DNA of 64,000 bases from an uncultured Pseudomonadales bacterium. Its GTDB lineage: Bacteria > Pseudomonadota > Gammaproteobacteria > Pseudomonadales > Pseudohongiellaceae. The notes beneath the pieces are model-generated. The model had not been told where the DNA came from, did not search any database, and saw only the letters and a list, made by a program, of their open reading frames with translations. Numbering within the stretch: position 1 is the stretch's first letter; each line of letters begins with the position of its first letter. The stretch lies in assembly GCA_943789335.1 (NCBI GenBank), contig CALSTS010000003.1, positions 326,083 to 390,082 on the forward strand. The letters are read 5' to 3'. Shown piece after piece: positions 37,875 through 47,428 of the stretch. The translations under genes were made by a program, and so were the position numbers.

Positions 37875-38915
37875 ATGCAGCAACTCACAATCACCCGGCC
37901 TGATGACTGGCATTTACATTTACGTGATGGTGCTGCCTTAAAGAATACTGTCCCTCACACAGCACGCTATTTTGGACGTGCCATCGTTATGCCAAACCTA
38001 TCACCCGCTGTCACCACTACCGAAGCTGCGCTGGCCTATCGTCAACGAATTCTCGAACAAATTCCTGCTGGTTCTGCTTTTCAGCCACTCATGACCTTGT
38101 ATCTCACTGACAATACTGCGCCTGAAGAAATCACTAAAGCTGTTGCCAGTGGACAAATATTTGGCGTTAAACTCTATCCAGCAGGTGCTACGACAAACTC
38201 TGAATCAGGCGTTACCGCTGTAGAAAATATTTACCCCTGCCTTGAAACCATGAGCGACCTTGGCTTACCCCTGCTCATTCATGGCGAGGTTACGCACAAT
38301 TCCATTGATATTTTTGACAGAGAAAAAGTCTTTATTGACACAATTTTAAGTAATATTTGCTCACGCTTTCCTGCTTTGAAAGTAGTGCTTGAGCACATCA
38401 CTACAAAACAGGCGGTCGAGTTCGTTAGCACTGCTTCTGACAATATCGGAGCGACTATTACGCCCCAACATTTACTTTATAATCGCAATCACATGTTAGT
38501 TGGCGGCATTCGACCACACTACTATTGTCTACCTATATTAAAACGCAATGAGCATCAGCAAGCCTTGCTGGAAATCGTAGCTAGCGGCAATAACAAATTT
38601 TTTCTCGGAACAGACTCTGCACCACATGCGACTAATACAAAAGAAAACGCTTGCGGTTGTGCAGGATGCTTTAGTGCTCATGCCGCATTAGAGCTTTATG
38701 CTGAAGTGTTTGATGATTTAAATGCTCTGGATAAACTGGAAGCTTTTAGCTCTTTTAATGGCGCGGATTTTTATGGATTGCCACGAAACACTGAGCTCAT
38801 AACTTTATCTAAAACCAGCTGGCAAGTACCTGAATTTTACGAATTTGCCGATCAACAAATTACTCCTCTACGCGCAAATGAACAGTTGCTATGGACTGTT
38901 ACTAATAACAGTTAA
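37875..38915 (+). CDS. pyrC: dihydroorotase
   Basis: PyrC cyclises carbamoyl aspartate to dihydroorotate in pyrimidine synthesis. The 346-residue class II enzyme has the metal ligands His13 and His15 (DWHLHLRDG), the carboxylated Lys99 (GVKLYPAG), His in HGEV and LEHITTK, and catalytic Asp in GTDSAPH. It is followed 15 bases later by rnt, the Pseudomonas-like order. Confidence 0.96.
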   Translation: MQQLTITRPDDWHLHLRDGAALKNTVPHTARYFGRAIVMPNLSPAVTTTEAALAYRQRILEQIPAGSAFQPLMTLYLTDNTAPEEITKAVASGQIFGVKLYPAGATTNSESGVTAVENIYPCLETMSDLGLPLLIHGEVTHNSIDIFDREKVFIDTILSNICSRFPALKVVLEHITTKQAVEFVSTASDNIGATITPQHLLYNRNHMLVGGIRPHYYCLPILKRNEHQQALLEIVASGNNKFFLGTDSAPHATNTKENACGCAGCFSAHAALELYAEVFDDLNALDKLEAFSSFNGADFYGLPRNTELITLSKTSWQVPEFYEFADQQITPLRANEQLLWTVTNNS

Positions 38916-38930
38916 TAGGAACACTATTAA

Positions 38931-39566
38931 GTGACTGATAAGAAAAAAGTAAAAATCAATACCCCTCTATCTTCCCGCTTCCGTGGCTATCTGCCAGTGG
39001 TATTGGATATTGAAACTGCTGGCTTCATCGCTGCAACAGACGCAATTCTTGAAGTCTCTGCTGTGATTCTTGGTATGGATGATAGAGACCATCTCACGCC
39101 TGAAGTAACACACACTTATCATGTGCAGCCGTTTGAGGGAGCAAATCTGGACGAAGCATCATTAAAATTTACAGGTATCGACCCATTTCATCCTTTGCGG
39201 ATTGCTCATCCAGAAAAAGACGTCTTTTCAGATATGTTTAAACACATTCGTAAAAAGATGAAAGCCGAAGGCTGCAGTCGCGCGATTCTAGTTGCCCATA
39301 ATGCGCATTTTGATCATGGTTTTATTCGTGCAGCAAGTGAACGCCATGGCCTAAAACGCAATCCTTTTCATCCTTTTTCTAGTCTTGATACAGCTAGTTT
39401 ATCGGCCTTAAGTTTTGGTCAAACAGTGCTTTCGAGAGCTTGCGAAGCGGCAGGCCTGGATTTTGACAACGAACAAGCACATTCAGCAAAATATGATGCA
39501 GAAAAAACAGCTGACCTGTTTTGTTACATTGTTAACCACTGGAAGAAATTAGGGGGCTGGCCTTGA
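38931..39566 (+). CDS. rnt: ribonuclease T
   Basis: RNase T trims the 3' ends of tRNA and other stable RNAs. The 211-residue DEDD exonuclease has Asp26/Glu28 in LDIETAGF, VAHNAHFDHGF and the final HSAKYDAEKTADLF motif. It starts with GTG and overlaps the next gene by four bases (TTGA). Confidence 0.95.
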   Translation: MTDKKKVKINTPLSSRFRGYLPVVLDIETAGFIAATDAILEVSAVILGMDDRDHLTPEVTHTYHVQPFEGANLDEASLKFTGIDPFHPLRIAHPEKDVFSDMFKHIRKKMKAEGCSRAILVAHNAHFDHGFIRAASERHGLKRNPFHPFSSLDTASLSALSFGQTVLSRACEAAGLDFDNEQAHSAKYDAEKTADLFCYIVNHWKKLGGWP

Positions 39567-41206
39567 ACACATTATTGGCTGACACAATTGGTGAGCGTTG
39601 GGTAGACAGCGCCAAGAACAGCTCATTTGAGCAAGAATATTTAATTATTGATACTTTAGGTGCAAAACTGAGTCCTATCAGGGCATTGACCGGTAGCATC
39701 GTTCTTGCGCGGCAAATAAAAAAATTAAGCCCAGAACAAAATATTGCAACTTTATTACCCACTAGCGCTGGGGCGATGCTCTGCAATATGGCAATATTAT
39801 TGTTAGGCAAAACGCTGGTAAATCTGAATTACACTGCCAGCACAGAAGCCATTAAGTCATCAATCCAGCAGGCCGATATAAAAACCATTTATACTTCATC
39901 AAGATTTCTGCAACGTTTAGAAGCTCGTGGCATTGATACTAGCTGGCTGGAAGAATCAGCCGAAATTGTTATTCTGGAAAAAGTTCGTGAGTCGTCCTCA
40001 TTTTTACGACAGCTTTTTACTTTACTTCGTTGTAAATTTTCATCACCAAAAACAATCAAAAAACATTACCTAACAAGGGTAAATACTGAGACACCAGCTG
40101 TCATTTTATTTTCAAGTGGCAGTGAAGCTGATCCAAAAGGCATCATACTCAGTCATAGAAATTTACTGACTAATATTGATCAGTTTAAAGTGATTTTAAA
40201 AGCTCAGCCTAACGATGTAATACTGGCAAACCTGCCTTTGTTTCATGCACTTGGACTGACTGTCACAGAGTTTATGCCTTTGATCGAAGGCGTTGCTATA
40301 GTCTGTCATGCCGATCCGACTGATGCCGTTGCAACAGCTAATGCAATTAAAAAATACAATATCAGTATCATGTTCGGCACATCTACATTCTATCGCTTGT
40401 ATATTCGTAATCCAAAAGTCACCAAAGAATTGCTTGAGCCCTTACGTCTAGTTATCGCCGGGGCAGAAAAACTGCAGACCGAAGTAAGAGAAGAATTCTT
40501 CACAAAGTTCGAGAAGTATATATACGAAGGCTATGGTGCCACTGAAACTGCGCCGGTAGCCAGCGTTAATATGCCAGATGAAACTGATAATGATGGCAAT
40601 ATAATTATCAACCATAAACCCAACTCAGTTGGGATGCCGATTCCTGATACTGAAATTATCATTGTAGATCCTGACAGCTTGGAACTCCTGCCCGCTGGTG
40701 AATCAGGCATGATTTTGATTCATGGTGGCCAGGTAATGCAAGGTTATCTCAATAACCCTGAAAAAACTAAACAAGCCTTACCGGAGATTGATGATAAAAC
40801 CTGGTATGTCAGTGGCGATAAAGGCTATCTGGATGAAGATGGTTTTTTGTTTATTCAAGATCGCTATTCCCGATTTGCCAAAATAGGCGGCGAAATGATC
40901 GCGCTTGGACTGGTCGAAGCAGCTATTCGCAAAGTCGTTGGTGATATTGAACTGGAAGTCGTTGCGGTCAATATTCCAAACCCCAAAAAAGGAGAAACTA
41001 TTATCGTTTTAACTAATCGAAGCCTTGATCAGAAGGAGCTTCGAGACAAATTGCTAGACAATGGTCTAACTTCTCTCTCCTTGCCAAGTGCTTATTTTCT
41101 TGTCGATGAAATTCCAAAATTAGGTTCTGGAAAAACAGATTTTGGTACTGCAAAAAATCACGCTCTAAGGATTGGGGAAATTGGCAGTAAATATAATAAT
41201 AAATAA
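39563..41206 (+). CDS. acyl-[ACP]/acyl-CoA synthetase (Aas-like, AMP-forming)
   Basis: A 547-residue adenylate-forming enzyme. The phosphate loop FSSGSEADPKG, YEGYGATETAP, and the C-terminal GSGKTDF lysine motif identify the superfamily. The overall form matches the synthetase half of Aas, which activates fatty acids for transfer to acyl carrier protein and lysophospholipid repair, but the acyltransferase half is not attached. The TTG start overlaps the rnt stop and follows an AGGGGG ribosome-binding sequence. Confidence 0.82.
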   Translation: MNTLLADTIGERWVDSAKNSSFEQEYLIIDTLGAKLSPIRALTGSIVLARQIKKLSPEQNIATLLPTSAGAMLCNMAILLLGKTLVNLNYTASTEAIKSSIQQADIKTIYTSSRFLQRLEARGIDTSWLEESAEIVILEKVRESSSFLRQLFTLLRCKFSSPKTIKKHYLTRVNTETPAVILFSSGSEADPKGIILSHRNLLTNIDQFKVILKAQPNDVILANLPLFHALGLTVTEFMPLIEGVAIVCHADPTDAVATANAIKKYNISIMFGTSTFYRLYIRNPKVTKELLEPLRLVIAGAEKLQTEVREEFFTKFEKYIYEGYGATETAPVASVNMPDETDNDGNIIINHKPNSVGMPIPDTEIIIVDPDSLELLPAGESGMILIHGGQVMQGYLNNPEKTKQALPEIDDKTWYVSGDKGYLDEDGFLFIQDRYSRFAKIGGEMIALGLVEAAIRKVVGDIELEVVAVNIPNPKKGETIIVLTNRSLDQKELRDKLLDNGLTSLSLPSAYFLVDEIPKLGSGKTDFGTAKNHALRIGEIGSKYNNK

Positions 41207-41218
41207 TAAATCTTATTT

Positions 41219-41237
41219 GACAATGATTCTCATTTAG
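41219..41237 (+). promoter_or_regulatory. putative Fur box upstream of bfd
   Basis: About 13 of 19 positions match the GATAATGATAATCATTATC Fur consensus, with the core AATGATTCTCATT. It lies 45 bases before the bfd ATG, fitting iron repression of bacterioferritin-associated ferredoxin. Confidence 0.6.
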
Positions 41238-41281
41238 CTTAGCATTCTCATCTGTTGCTAATTAGCTATAAGTTAATCAAT

Positions 41282-41467
41282 ATGTATGTTTGTCTATGCA
41301 AGGCTGTCACTGACCGCCAAATCAGAGATTCCATAAACGGCGGCGCCAGCTCTTTTGCTGAAGTGCGCAAACATCTCGGTGTTTCTACTCAATGTGGAAA
41401 GTGCATGCAACAAGCGAAATCCATAGTAGAAACCACAACTAAAAAAGCAGCATTCCACCCCGCTTAA
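41282..41467 (+). CDS. bfd: bacterioferritin-associated ferredoxin
   Basis: Bfd reduces the iron core of bacterioferritin to release iron. The 61-residue protein begins MYVCLCKAVTD and has the [2Fe-2S] ligands Cys4, Cys6, Cys38 and Cys41. I start it at 41282; the frame extends nine codons upstream without family similarity. A Fur-like box lies in front, and bfr follows in the same direction, the standard pair. Confidence 0.94.
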   Translation: MYVCLCKAVTDRQIRDSINGGASSFAEVRKHLGVSTQCGKCMQQAKSIVETTTKKAAFHPA

Positions 41468-41522
41468 GCAATTAAAGCTCCTACGCTCAGTTATATTTTT
41501 CTTTCTTATTGCGAAACGTAAT

Positions 41523-41541
41523 AATAAGCATTCTTATTCAT
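41523..41541 (+). promoter_or_regulatory. weak Fur-like site upstream of bfr
   Basis: The palindrome AATAAG-CATT-CTTATT lies about 100 bases before bfr. Only about 10 of 19 positions fit the Fur consensus, so this is tentative. Confidence 0.3.
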
Positions 41542-41641
41542 TATATTTCCTTATATATTAATAGCTTAGCTATAGACTTTTAGGGTGTACTTATCCAGAA
41601 TATCGCTAGTTTTCGCATTAATGCAGTTACGGAGGTAAATA

Positions 41642-42112
41642 ATGCAAGGTGACAAACAAGTTATAGCCCATCTCAACAAAGTACTAGGCAACGAACTGGT
41701 CGCAATTAATCAGTATTTCCTACACGCTAAAATACTACAGGACTGGGGTTTAAAGGAACTGGCAGACTATACTCTTCATGAATCAATTGATGAGATGAAA
41801 CATGCTGATCAGTTAATAGAGCGTATTTTGTTTTTAGAGGGGCTCCCCAACATGCAAGACCTGGGCAAACTGCATATTGGTGAAGATACTGAGGAAATGA
41901 TGAAATCTGACCTGGCACTAGAAATGCGCGCTATTCCAGATTTACGTGAAGCAATCGTATATTGTGAGGACGTTAAAGACTTCGTATCACGTGATTTATT
42001 TCGGGAAATTCTGGATGCCGAAGAAGAACACGTTGACTGGCTAGAAACTCAAATCAGCCTGATTGAAAAAATGGGTATTCAAAACTATCTTTCAGAAAAA
42101 ATGGGTGAATAA
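41642..42112 (+). CDS. bfr: bacterioferritin
   Basis: Bfr forms a 24-subunit haem-containing iron storage shell. The 156-residue protein has the ferroxidase ligands Glu18, Glu51, His54, Glu94, Glu127 and His130, and Met52 as haem ligand. A GGAGG ribosome-binding sequence lies six bases before the ATG. It is preceded by bfd and followed by a strong terminator. Confidence 0.96.
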   Translation: MQGDKQVIAHLNKVLGNELVAINQYFLHAKILQDWGLKELADYTLHESIDEMKHADQLIERILFLEGLPNMQDLGKLHIGEDTEEMMKSDLALEMRAIPDLREAIVYCEDVKDFVSRDLFREILDAEEEHVDWLETQISLIEKMGIQNYLSEKMGE

Positions 42113-42147
42113 AACTTTTAGCTAAAATTTAAATTCCCAAAATACAA

Positions 42148-42203
42148 AAACTCCCTACAGATCTCATGCTATTGAATAGTAAGACCCATAGGGAGTTTTT
42201 TTT
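42148..42203 (+). terminator. intrinsic terminator after bfr
   Basis: An inverted repeat AAACTCCCTA/TAGGGAGTTT with about a 30-base interior, followed by a run of eight T. It can stop transcription from bfr and lies just before the converging hydrolase gene. Confidence 0.75.
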
Positions 42204-42237
42204 AAGCTATAACTTTTAAGCAATAAATAAATATTAC

Positions 42238-43305
42238 TTATTCCATCTCAATAGCGAGATCAATAATCACTTCAACTATTTCACCACTATTGGTTTCAGC
42301 CATCATAAAATGCCCATTGCCAACCAGCCCTAAATCAGGCAAATAAACAAAACTAGCATCTACACCAGCCTGAGCTAAAATATTAGTTGCGCATTGCATA
42401 CCAAGGGCCTGAGTTAAACCCTGCTGTGAACCAACCATTGCCACAGGCTTTCCAGCCAAACTGCTTAATTGGCTTGTGGAGCCCTGAGCTTGCATCATGC
42501 AGCCATCAGCGCCTTCAACACCAGAAAAATTTGCTGGAAGAGCGGGGCTAAAACTCATAGATGGTCGCATATCATCAGCCAGCATATTGCTACCAGCAGC
42601 TTCTATAGCAATGATGCCTGCAACATTGTCAGGATTATCATCAGCGGCTAACCAACCAGTCGGTCCACCTGCAGAATGTGTAATGATGATGGATGGACCA
42701 ATTCGATCCAACAAAAGCGACAAATCTTCAGCGGCAATATCATTGCCGGCATAAGGACCAGGAGGTGAACTTGCCAACCAGTTCAGTATGCTTTGATCAT
42801 TTATATCATTTAAATCGCCAGGCCAATTGTCTGCCGTTGCTAGGAACCCAATTAAACCTGAAGAGGTATTGGTACCTAATTCGCCATAGTCTGCACTAGT
42901 CGGTGAACGACCATAACCCGGGCGATCAATCCAGTAGACATCAAAACCTGCTGCTAGGAAATAATCTCTCCACCCATCTCTATCATCTGGGGTACTAAAC
43001 CAATCAGAGGCCTGTCCACCGCCACCATGAACCAAAATCAGCGGATATGGATGTTGCCGATCAGCAGCTAACTGATAACCCACATACATCTGGTTTTTCA
43101 TGGCCAAGCCAGGCGCTCCAAATGGACCTGCCATAGGGTTGCCAGCAACTTCATAGGTTTCGCCACCCACATAAAAGTGACCCTGCCCTCTTAAAGAAAT
43201 AATCCCAGCTTCACCTTCTGCATTGGCCGCTACAGTTCCAAAAAGCGCTGCAAAAAGAGCAATTATCGGTAACACTAAGCCCTTTATTTGATTCAAAAAT
43301 ACCAT
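42238..43305 (-). CDS. exported alpha/beta hydrolase
   Basis: A serine hydrolase with the nucleophile elbow HSAGG (ITHSAGGPTG), the oxyanion-type LVHGGGGQ, and a C-terminal GHFMMAE catalytic histidine. A frame continues to 43377, but the ATG at 43305 has a GGAG sequence nine bases upstream and gives a good signal peptide (MVFLNQIKGLVLPI..., cleaved after ANA), so I chose it (355 residues). It is distinct from the hydrolase at 34280. The substrate is unknown; an esterase or lipase role is likely. Confidence 0.8.
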   Translation of the reverse strand: MVFLNQIKGLVLPIIALFAALFGTVAANAEGEAGIISLRGQGHFYVGGETYEVAGNPMAGPFGAPGLAMKNQMYVGYQLAADRQHPYPLILVHGGGGQASDWFSTPDDRDGWRDYFLAAGFDVYWIDRPGYGRSPTSADYGELGTNTSSGLIGFLATADNWPGDLNDINDQSILNWLASSPPGPYAGNDIAAEDLSLLLDRIGPSIIITHSAGGPTGWLAADDNPDNVAGIIAIEAAGSNMLADDMRPSMSFSPALPANFSGVEGADGCMMQAQGSTSQLSSLAGKPVAMVGSQQGLTQALGMQCATNILAQAGVDASFVYLPDLGLVGNGHFMMAETNSGEIVEVIIDLAIEME

Positions 43306-43461
43306 TTTTTTTCTCCAAACCCATTTAACTAAGAACGCCAAGAATAGCGCCAATTCCAGTGAGGGTCTATGTTTCAACTATGAATATACCAAGGAAATAA
43401 GCGTAGAAATTAAAAAGGTCATTTATACCTAAGACAGGCTGCAAGCTTGAATAAGGGTCAA

Positions 43462-44028
43462 TTAATATTTCAACATTGTTCGGCGCCAGCTAATAAAGCC
43501 AAAAATCACAATGCCGACATAAGCTAGAAATAATAAAGCCGTTAAATAAAGGCCTCTATCTAGATATAAATAGATAGAAATTCCATCTATCACAAACCAG
43601 TATAGCCAATTTTCCAAAATTTTATAAATCACCATAAATGTCGTCAGTACACTGGCCCAGGTAGTAAAGGAGTCAATGTAAGGCCAGGCTGCAGCTGTAT
43701 AAGTTTGCATAACCCAGCCATTGAACCAGGCTAACAATAAAATCAAGCTCACGATCAATACATGCTGCCAGGCTTTAAGTGTTTTTATTTTTAAACCATG
43801 ATGTTCACTGCCACCATATTGCCAATGCAACCAACCGGCAACTGCCATAAAAATATAGAAGACATTCAGCATGGACTCCATCACTAAGCCGACTTGCCAA
43901 AACAAATAGACATAGATAGATGAGCTAACAAAGGCACATAACCAGCACCAAATTATTTCTTTAGTAGCTAATACAAGGTAGGCAATAGCTAAGATGACTC
44001 CTAAAACTTCAAGAGTTTGAAAAATCAT
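43462..44028 (-). CDS. pnuC: PnuC-family vitamin transporter (nicotinamide riboside or thiamine)
   Basis: A 188-residue membrane protein with seven hydrophobic segments and the PnuC pattern (SSSIYVYLFWQVGLVMESMLNVFYIFMAVAGWLHW; WLYWFVIDG). PnuC proteins carry nicotinamide riboside; close relatives (PnuT) carry thiamine. It overlaps the upstream YkoF-like gene by four bases, which favours the thiamine option, but no TPP riboswitch is visible before the operon. Confidence 0.85.
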   Translation of the reverse strand: MIFQTLEVLGVILAIAYLVLATKEIIWCWLCAFVSSSIYVYLFWQVGLVMESMLNVFYIFMAVAGWLHWQYGGSEHHGLKIKTLKAWQHVLIVSLILLLAWFNGWVMQTYTAAAWPYIDSFTTWASVLTTFMVIYKILENWLYWFVIDGISIYLYLDRGLYLTALLFLAYVGIVIFGFISWRRTMLKY

Positions 44029-44273
44029 TCAGCAACGTAGCCTGGTATAAACTTACTGACAAAAACCGCCTTACCATGTTCCACATAACTCCAGGCCAAC
44101 ATCTCAGCTAAGACATGCATGACGTGCTGATATTCACCAAATACATTAGTTGAAGTGGCACTGGTTGAAATTTTTAAATCGGTATAAGTATTTAGCTTAT
44201 CGATAAAACTTTTTATTAAGGGCTTAAAATCTTCATTGAAGGGGTACATCGAAATTTCAACCATAACATTCAT
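44025..44273 (-). CDS. YkoF/MTH1187-like thiamine- or pyrimidine-binding protein
   Basis: An 82-residue cytoplasmic protein with the pattern of the MTH1187/YkoF family (VEISMYPF, then STNVFGEY, then VFVSKFIPGY), a ferredoxin-like fold linked to thiamine or hydroxymethylpyrimidine binding. It overlaps both neighbours by four bases, so EamA-type, YkoF-like and PnuC genes are one translationally coupled unit. Confidence 0.7.
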   Translation of the reverse strand: MNVMVEISMYPFNEDFKPLIKSFIDKLNTYTDLKISTSATSTNVFGEYQHVMHVLAEMLAWSYVEHGKAVFVSKFIPGYVAE

Positions 44274-45142
44274 AAGACTGCTTCCATTTTTTCTTGTCGT
44301 GTAATTTTAGTTTTATAAATCACATTGATAATAACACCAGCACAAACCAGCGCCATGCCAAGATAAGTCATACTGTTAAAACTCTCACCAAAAAAAATAA
44401 GACCCAGTGTTATTGTGTAAATAATGCTGGTGTAGCTAATAATCGACACTGTTGCAATTTCAGCTATTTGATAAGCACGTGTTAAATAATATTGGGCCAC
44501 CTGACTGGTAAGCCCAACCATTATCAAATAAAACCATTCGCGACCTAGTGGCATACTCCAGTTAAAAATCATCCATAACCCTGTTACAGGCAAACATAAT
44601 AGTGGGAAGTAAAACATGATCACTAAAGGATGTTCAGTGGAGCTTAGTTTTCTCACACAATTGTATGCCAGCCCCATTACCATGGAAGTAGAAATGCCGA
44701 CCATTAAATGAAAAAGAGAAATGCGATTATCAAAGCCCTGTATCACCAAAATACCGCTAAAACTCAATGCAAAAAATAAAAATTGTAAGGGACTTACCTT
44801 CTCTTTCACAAAGAAAATACCAAGAATTGTCGTGAAAATAGGGGACAAATAAGTCAAGGTAGAAGCAGCAGCCAACGGCACCACTTGAATCAGATAATAA
44901 TTCATAGATAAGGCCGTAACTCCAGCCAAACCACGAATAACCAAAATTGTTTTGTTGTTGCCAAAAACTGGAATTCTGGCTTTAAGCAAACTATATAAGC
45001 ATACAACAATAGAAAAAATTGCCCGAAAAAAAATTATTTCGAGCACCGGAATGTTAGGTAGAAGTTTGACAAATACTGTCATTAAGGCGAATACAAAAGT
45101 CGCCAGCAGCATAAACAAAACGCCACGTAATGAATCAGACAT
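44270..45142 (-). CDS. EamA-family (DMT) transporter
   Basis: A 290-residue protein with ten hydrophobic segments in two EamA repeats (VFVKLLPNIPVLEIIFFRA in the first; YTSIIYTITLGLIFFGES in the second). Members export or import small metabolites. It is the first gene of the three-gene operon with a thiamine/nicotinamide-related theme. The substrate is not deducible. Confidence 0.82.
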   Translation of the reverse strand: MSDSLRGVLFMLLATFVFALMTVFVKLLPNIPVLEIIFFRAIFSIVVCLYSLLKARIPVFGNNKTILVIRGLAGVTALSMNYYLIQVVPLAAASTLTYLSPIFTTILGIFFVKEKVSPLQFLFFALSFSGILVIQGFDNRISLFHLMVGISTSMVMGLAYNCVRKLSSTEHPLVIMFYFPLLCLPVTGLWMIFNWSMPLGREWFYLIMVGLTSQVAQYYLTRAYQIAEIATVSIISYTSIIYTITLGLIFFGESFNSMTYLGMALVCAGVIINVIYKTKITRQEKMEAVL

Positions 45143-45204
45143 AAGTCATTTGTGAAAGTTAAAAAACAACTAAAAAAGAAAGAGCTTTTATGCTCCTGAC
45201 GAGC

Positions 45205-45561
45205 TTACTCGGCTTCTTTTTCTTCTCCAGCTTCAGTAGGAGAAACTTCAGCAAGTAAGGTTTTAAGTTCACCACTTTGATACATTTCTGTCATGATATC
45301 GCAACCGCCAACCAGTTCACCATCTACAAAAAGTTGCGGGAAAGTCGGCCAATCAGAAATTTTCGGCAAGTTAGCTCTAATTTCAGGATTAGATAAAATA
45401 TCAACATAGGCAAAACGCTCACCACAAGCCATTAACATTTGCGTTGCTTGAGATGAAAACCCACACTGAGGCTGATTAGGATCACCTTTCATGTAAAGAA
45501 TGATAGGGTTACTGTTAATTTGGTCTTTAATAGTTTCTTCAATACTCATACTTTCGCTCAT
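45205..45561 (-). CDS. grxD: monothiol glutaredoxin, Grx4 type
   Basis: GrxD carries and delivers [2Fe-2S] clusters, often with BolA. The 118-residue protein has the CGFS active site (Cys33), the WPTFPQLFVDGELVGGCD glutathione-binding segment, and an acidic tail. It stands alone between the EamA operon and hyuB, as in the Pseudomonas order near bfr. Confidence 0.95.
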   Translation of the reverse strand: MSESMSIEETIKDQINSNPIILYMKGDPNQPQCGFSSQATQMLMACGERFAYVDILSNPEIRANLPKISDWPTFPQLFVDGELVGGCDIMTEMYQSGELKTLLAEVSPTEAGEEKEAE

Positions 45562-45630
45562 GTCTGTGTTAAATGCAGTTCTAGAAAAATTATTTGTCGC
45601 TATTTTAGCTGATTTTAGCCAACGAAGATA

Positions 45631-47175
45631 TTAGCTTTCGCCCCAAGCTCCACCGCCTGGAGTATTGATCGTTAATAGCTGTCCTTGTTTAGCCTTAAAT
45701 GAACATTTGCCAGGCAATACTTCGGCATCAAGAAAATTACTACCAGGCTTAGCATGCCCTCCGCCAGCAAGTCCCCAGGGCATAGTTGTTCTTCGCTCAC
45801 TTAAAATACTCACCTTAGTATCTTCTAAAAATTCATAAATTCTGCTTAAGCCGTCACCACCTTGATGCTTGCCTTTACCTCCACTGTTTTTCCTTATGGC
45901 ATAAGAAGCAATACGTATCGGATAATGCATTTCAAGACTTTCAATAGGAGTATTTAGCGTATTTGTCATATGTGTATGTACCGCACTTAAACCACCACCA
46001 TGCGGCCCTGCTCCCATACCGCCCGCCAGAGTTTCATAATAGTCCCAGCTTTCATCTTCAGAGTAATAACCCATAGCAATATTATTCATACTACCCTGAC
46101 TAGCCGCAGGAATTTTATCTGGCAACGCTTTAGACAATGCGCCAAGCACCACATCAACAATGCGACTGGAAGTTTCAACATTTCCTGCCACAACTGCTGC
46201 TGGGTAAGACGCATTGACCAAACAGGATTCAGGCGCGCGGATAGAAATATGCCTGAATATTCCGGCACAGGCTGGAGTATGTTCTGGCATCAAGCAACGA
46301 AACACATAATAAACAGCCGCAGCCGTCACTGATAAAGGGCAGTTTATGTTGCCTTTTACCTGAGAAGCTGTGCCTTGAAAATCCGCTATAATTTGCTCAG
46401 AACTTACCGAGAGTTTTAGTTTTATAGCCAGATTAAAACTACCCAGGCCATCATCGTCCATCACATCATCAAAACAATAGCTTCCTGCTGGAATATTTTT
46501 CAAAGCAAAGGCTGCTAGGTTTTCACCATAATCATTGAGCGCAACTAATGCTGTCTGAAACCTCTCCAAGCCCAAGCTTTTAATTAAGGTTTGTGAACGC
46601 TGTTTACCTGAATACAAGGCACTAAGCTGTGCAGAAAAGTCACCCCCAATTTCTTCATTGTTTTCAGTGTCTTTCTGCAAGCTTTTTAATATCAAAAAGA
46701 GTTCCTGGTTCAGTACGCCTTTTCGATAAAGATATTGTGGCGAAATCACCAGCCCTTCTTCCTCTAGGGAACTAGAATTAGGCATGGAACCTGGGGAATC
46801 TGATCCAATATTGGCATGATGCGCACGATTAACAACAAAACCAGCCAACTTATTGTCAAAAAAAACAGGCGCTATAACTGTGACATCGGGAAGGTGCGTG
46901 CCGCCGAGATAAGGATCATTAAGGATAACAATATCACCTTCCAGCCAATCAAAACGACTCACCACATCTGACAAAGCATAAGCCATACTCCCAAGATGCA
47001 CAGGTATATGAGCAGCCTGTGCACAAAGCTCACCTTGTGCGTCAAATAAGGCACAAGAGAAATCCAGCCGATCTTTAATGTTTGGTGAAAATGCAGTGCG
47101 TCTCAGTACGCTACCCATCTCATCACAGATTGCCTCCATACGGCTTACAAATAGACTAAGCTCAATGGCATTCAT
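45631..47175 (-). CDS. hydantoinase B / oxoprolinase B-type subunit (orphan)
   Basis: A protein of the HyuB/oxoprolinase family, which acts with HyuA in ATP-dependent ring opening of hydantoins or 5-oxoproline. The N-terminal RRTAFSPNIKDRLDFSCALFD, the LNDPYLGGTHLPDVTV motif and the GGxGxGGDG-like glycine-rich C-terminus are typical, and the roughly 515-residue length is complete. The frame opens with TTG at 47184, but ATG at 47175 better fits the family start (MNAIELSLF). No HyuA gene lies beside it, which is unusual. Confidence 0.85.
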   Translation of the reverse strand: MNAIELSLFVSRMEAICDEMGSVLRRTAFSPNIKDRLDFSCALFDAQGELCAQAAHIPVHLGSMAYALSDVVSRFDWLEGDIVILNDPYLGGTHLPDVTVIAPVFFDNKLAGFVVNRAHHANIGSDSPGSMPNSSSLEEEGLVISPQYLYRKGVLNQELFLILKSLQKDTENNEEIGGDFSAQLSALYSGKQRSQTLIKSLGLERFQTALVALNDYGENLAAFALKNIPAGSYCFDDVMDDDGLGSFNLAIKLKLSVSSEQIIADFQGTASQVKGNINCPLSVTAAAVYYVFRCLMPEHTPACAGIFRHISIRAPESCLVNASYPAAVVAGNVETSSRIVDVVLGALSKALPDKIPAASQGSMNNIAMGYYSEDESWDYYETLAGGMGAGPHGGGLSAVHTHMTNTLNTPIESLEMHYPIRIASYAIRKNSGGKGKHQGGDGLSRIYEFLEDTKVSILSERRTTMPWGLAGGGHAKPGSNFLDAEVLPGKCSFKAKQGQLLTINTPGGGAWGES

Positions 47176-47428
47176 GATCGACAAGTAACGACACTAGCTA
47201 AGCTAGCTGTTTTCATAATCCCATTTATAGCCTTTAGAAAGATTGCCAAGATAATACAATGATGGTTTTGAGATCTTAAATATTTAAGTGAATGGGAGCC
47301 GCTATAACCAGCTCCATAGTAAACAAGGATATTCATGCAGGTATACTTGCCTTGATACAAATTCAAAGCAGTATACCGCATTCGATTTATAACAGCTTAA
47401 TCAAGCTGTTTATCGGGACGTGATGAGT

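Noticed and set aside
45143..45204. TPP or other riboswitch before the EamA-YkoF-PnuC operon
   Set aside because: The 62-bp gap to grxD is too short and lacks the conserved riboswitch core.
47172..47381. 69-codon frame upstream of hyuB
   Set aside because: No family resemblance or ribosome-binding site; it overlaps the hyuB start on the same strand.
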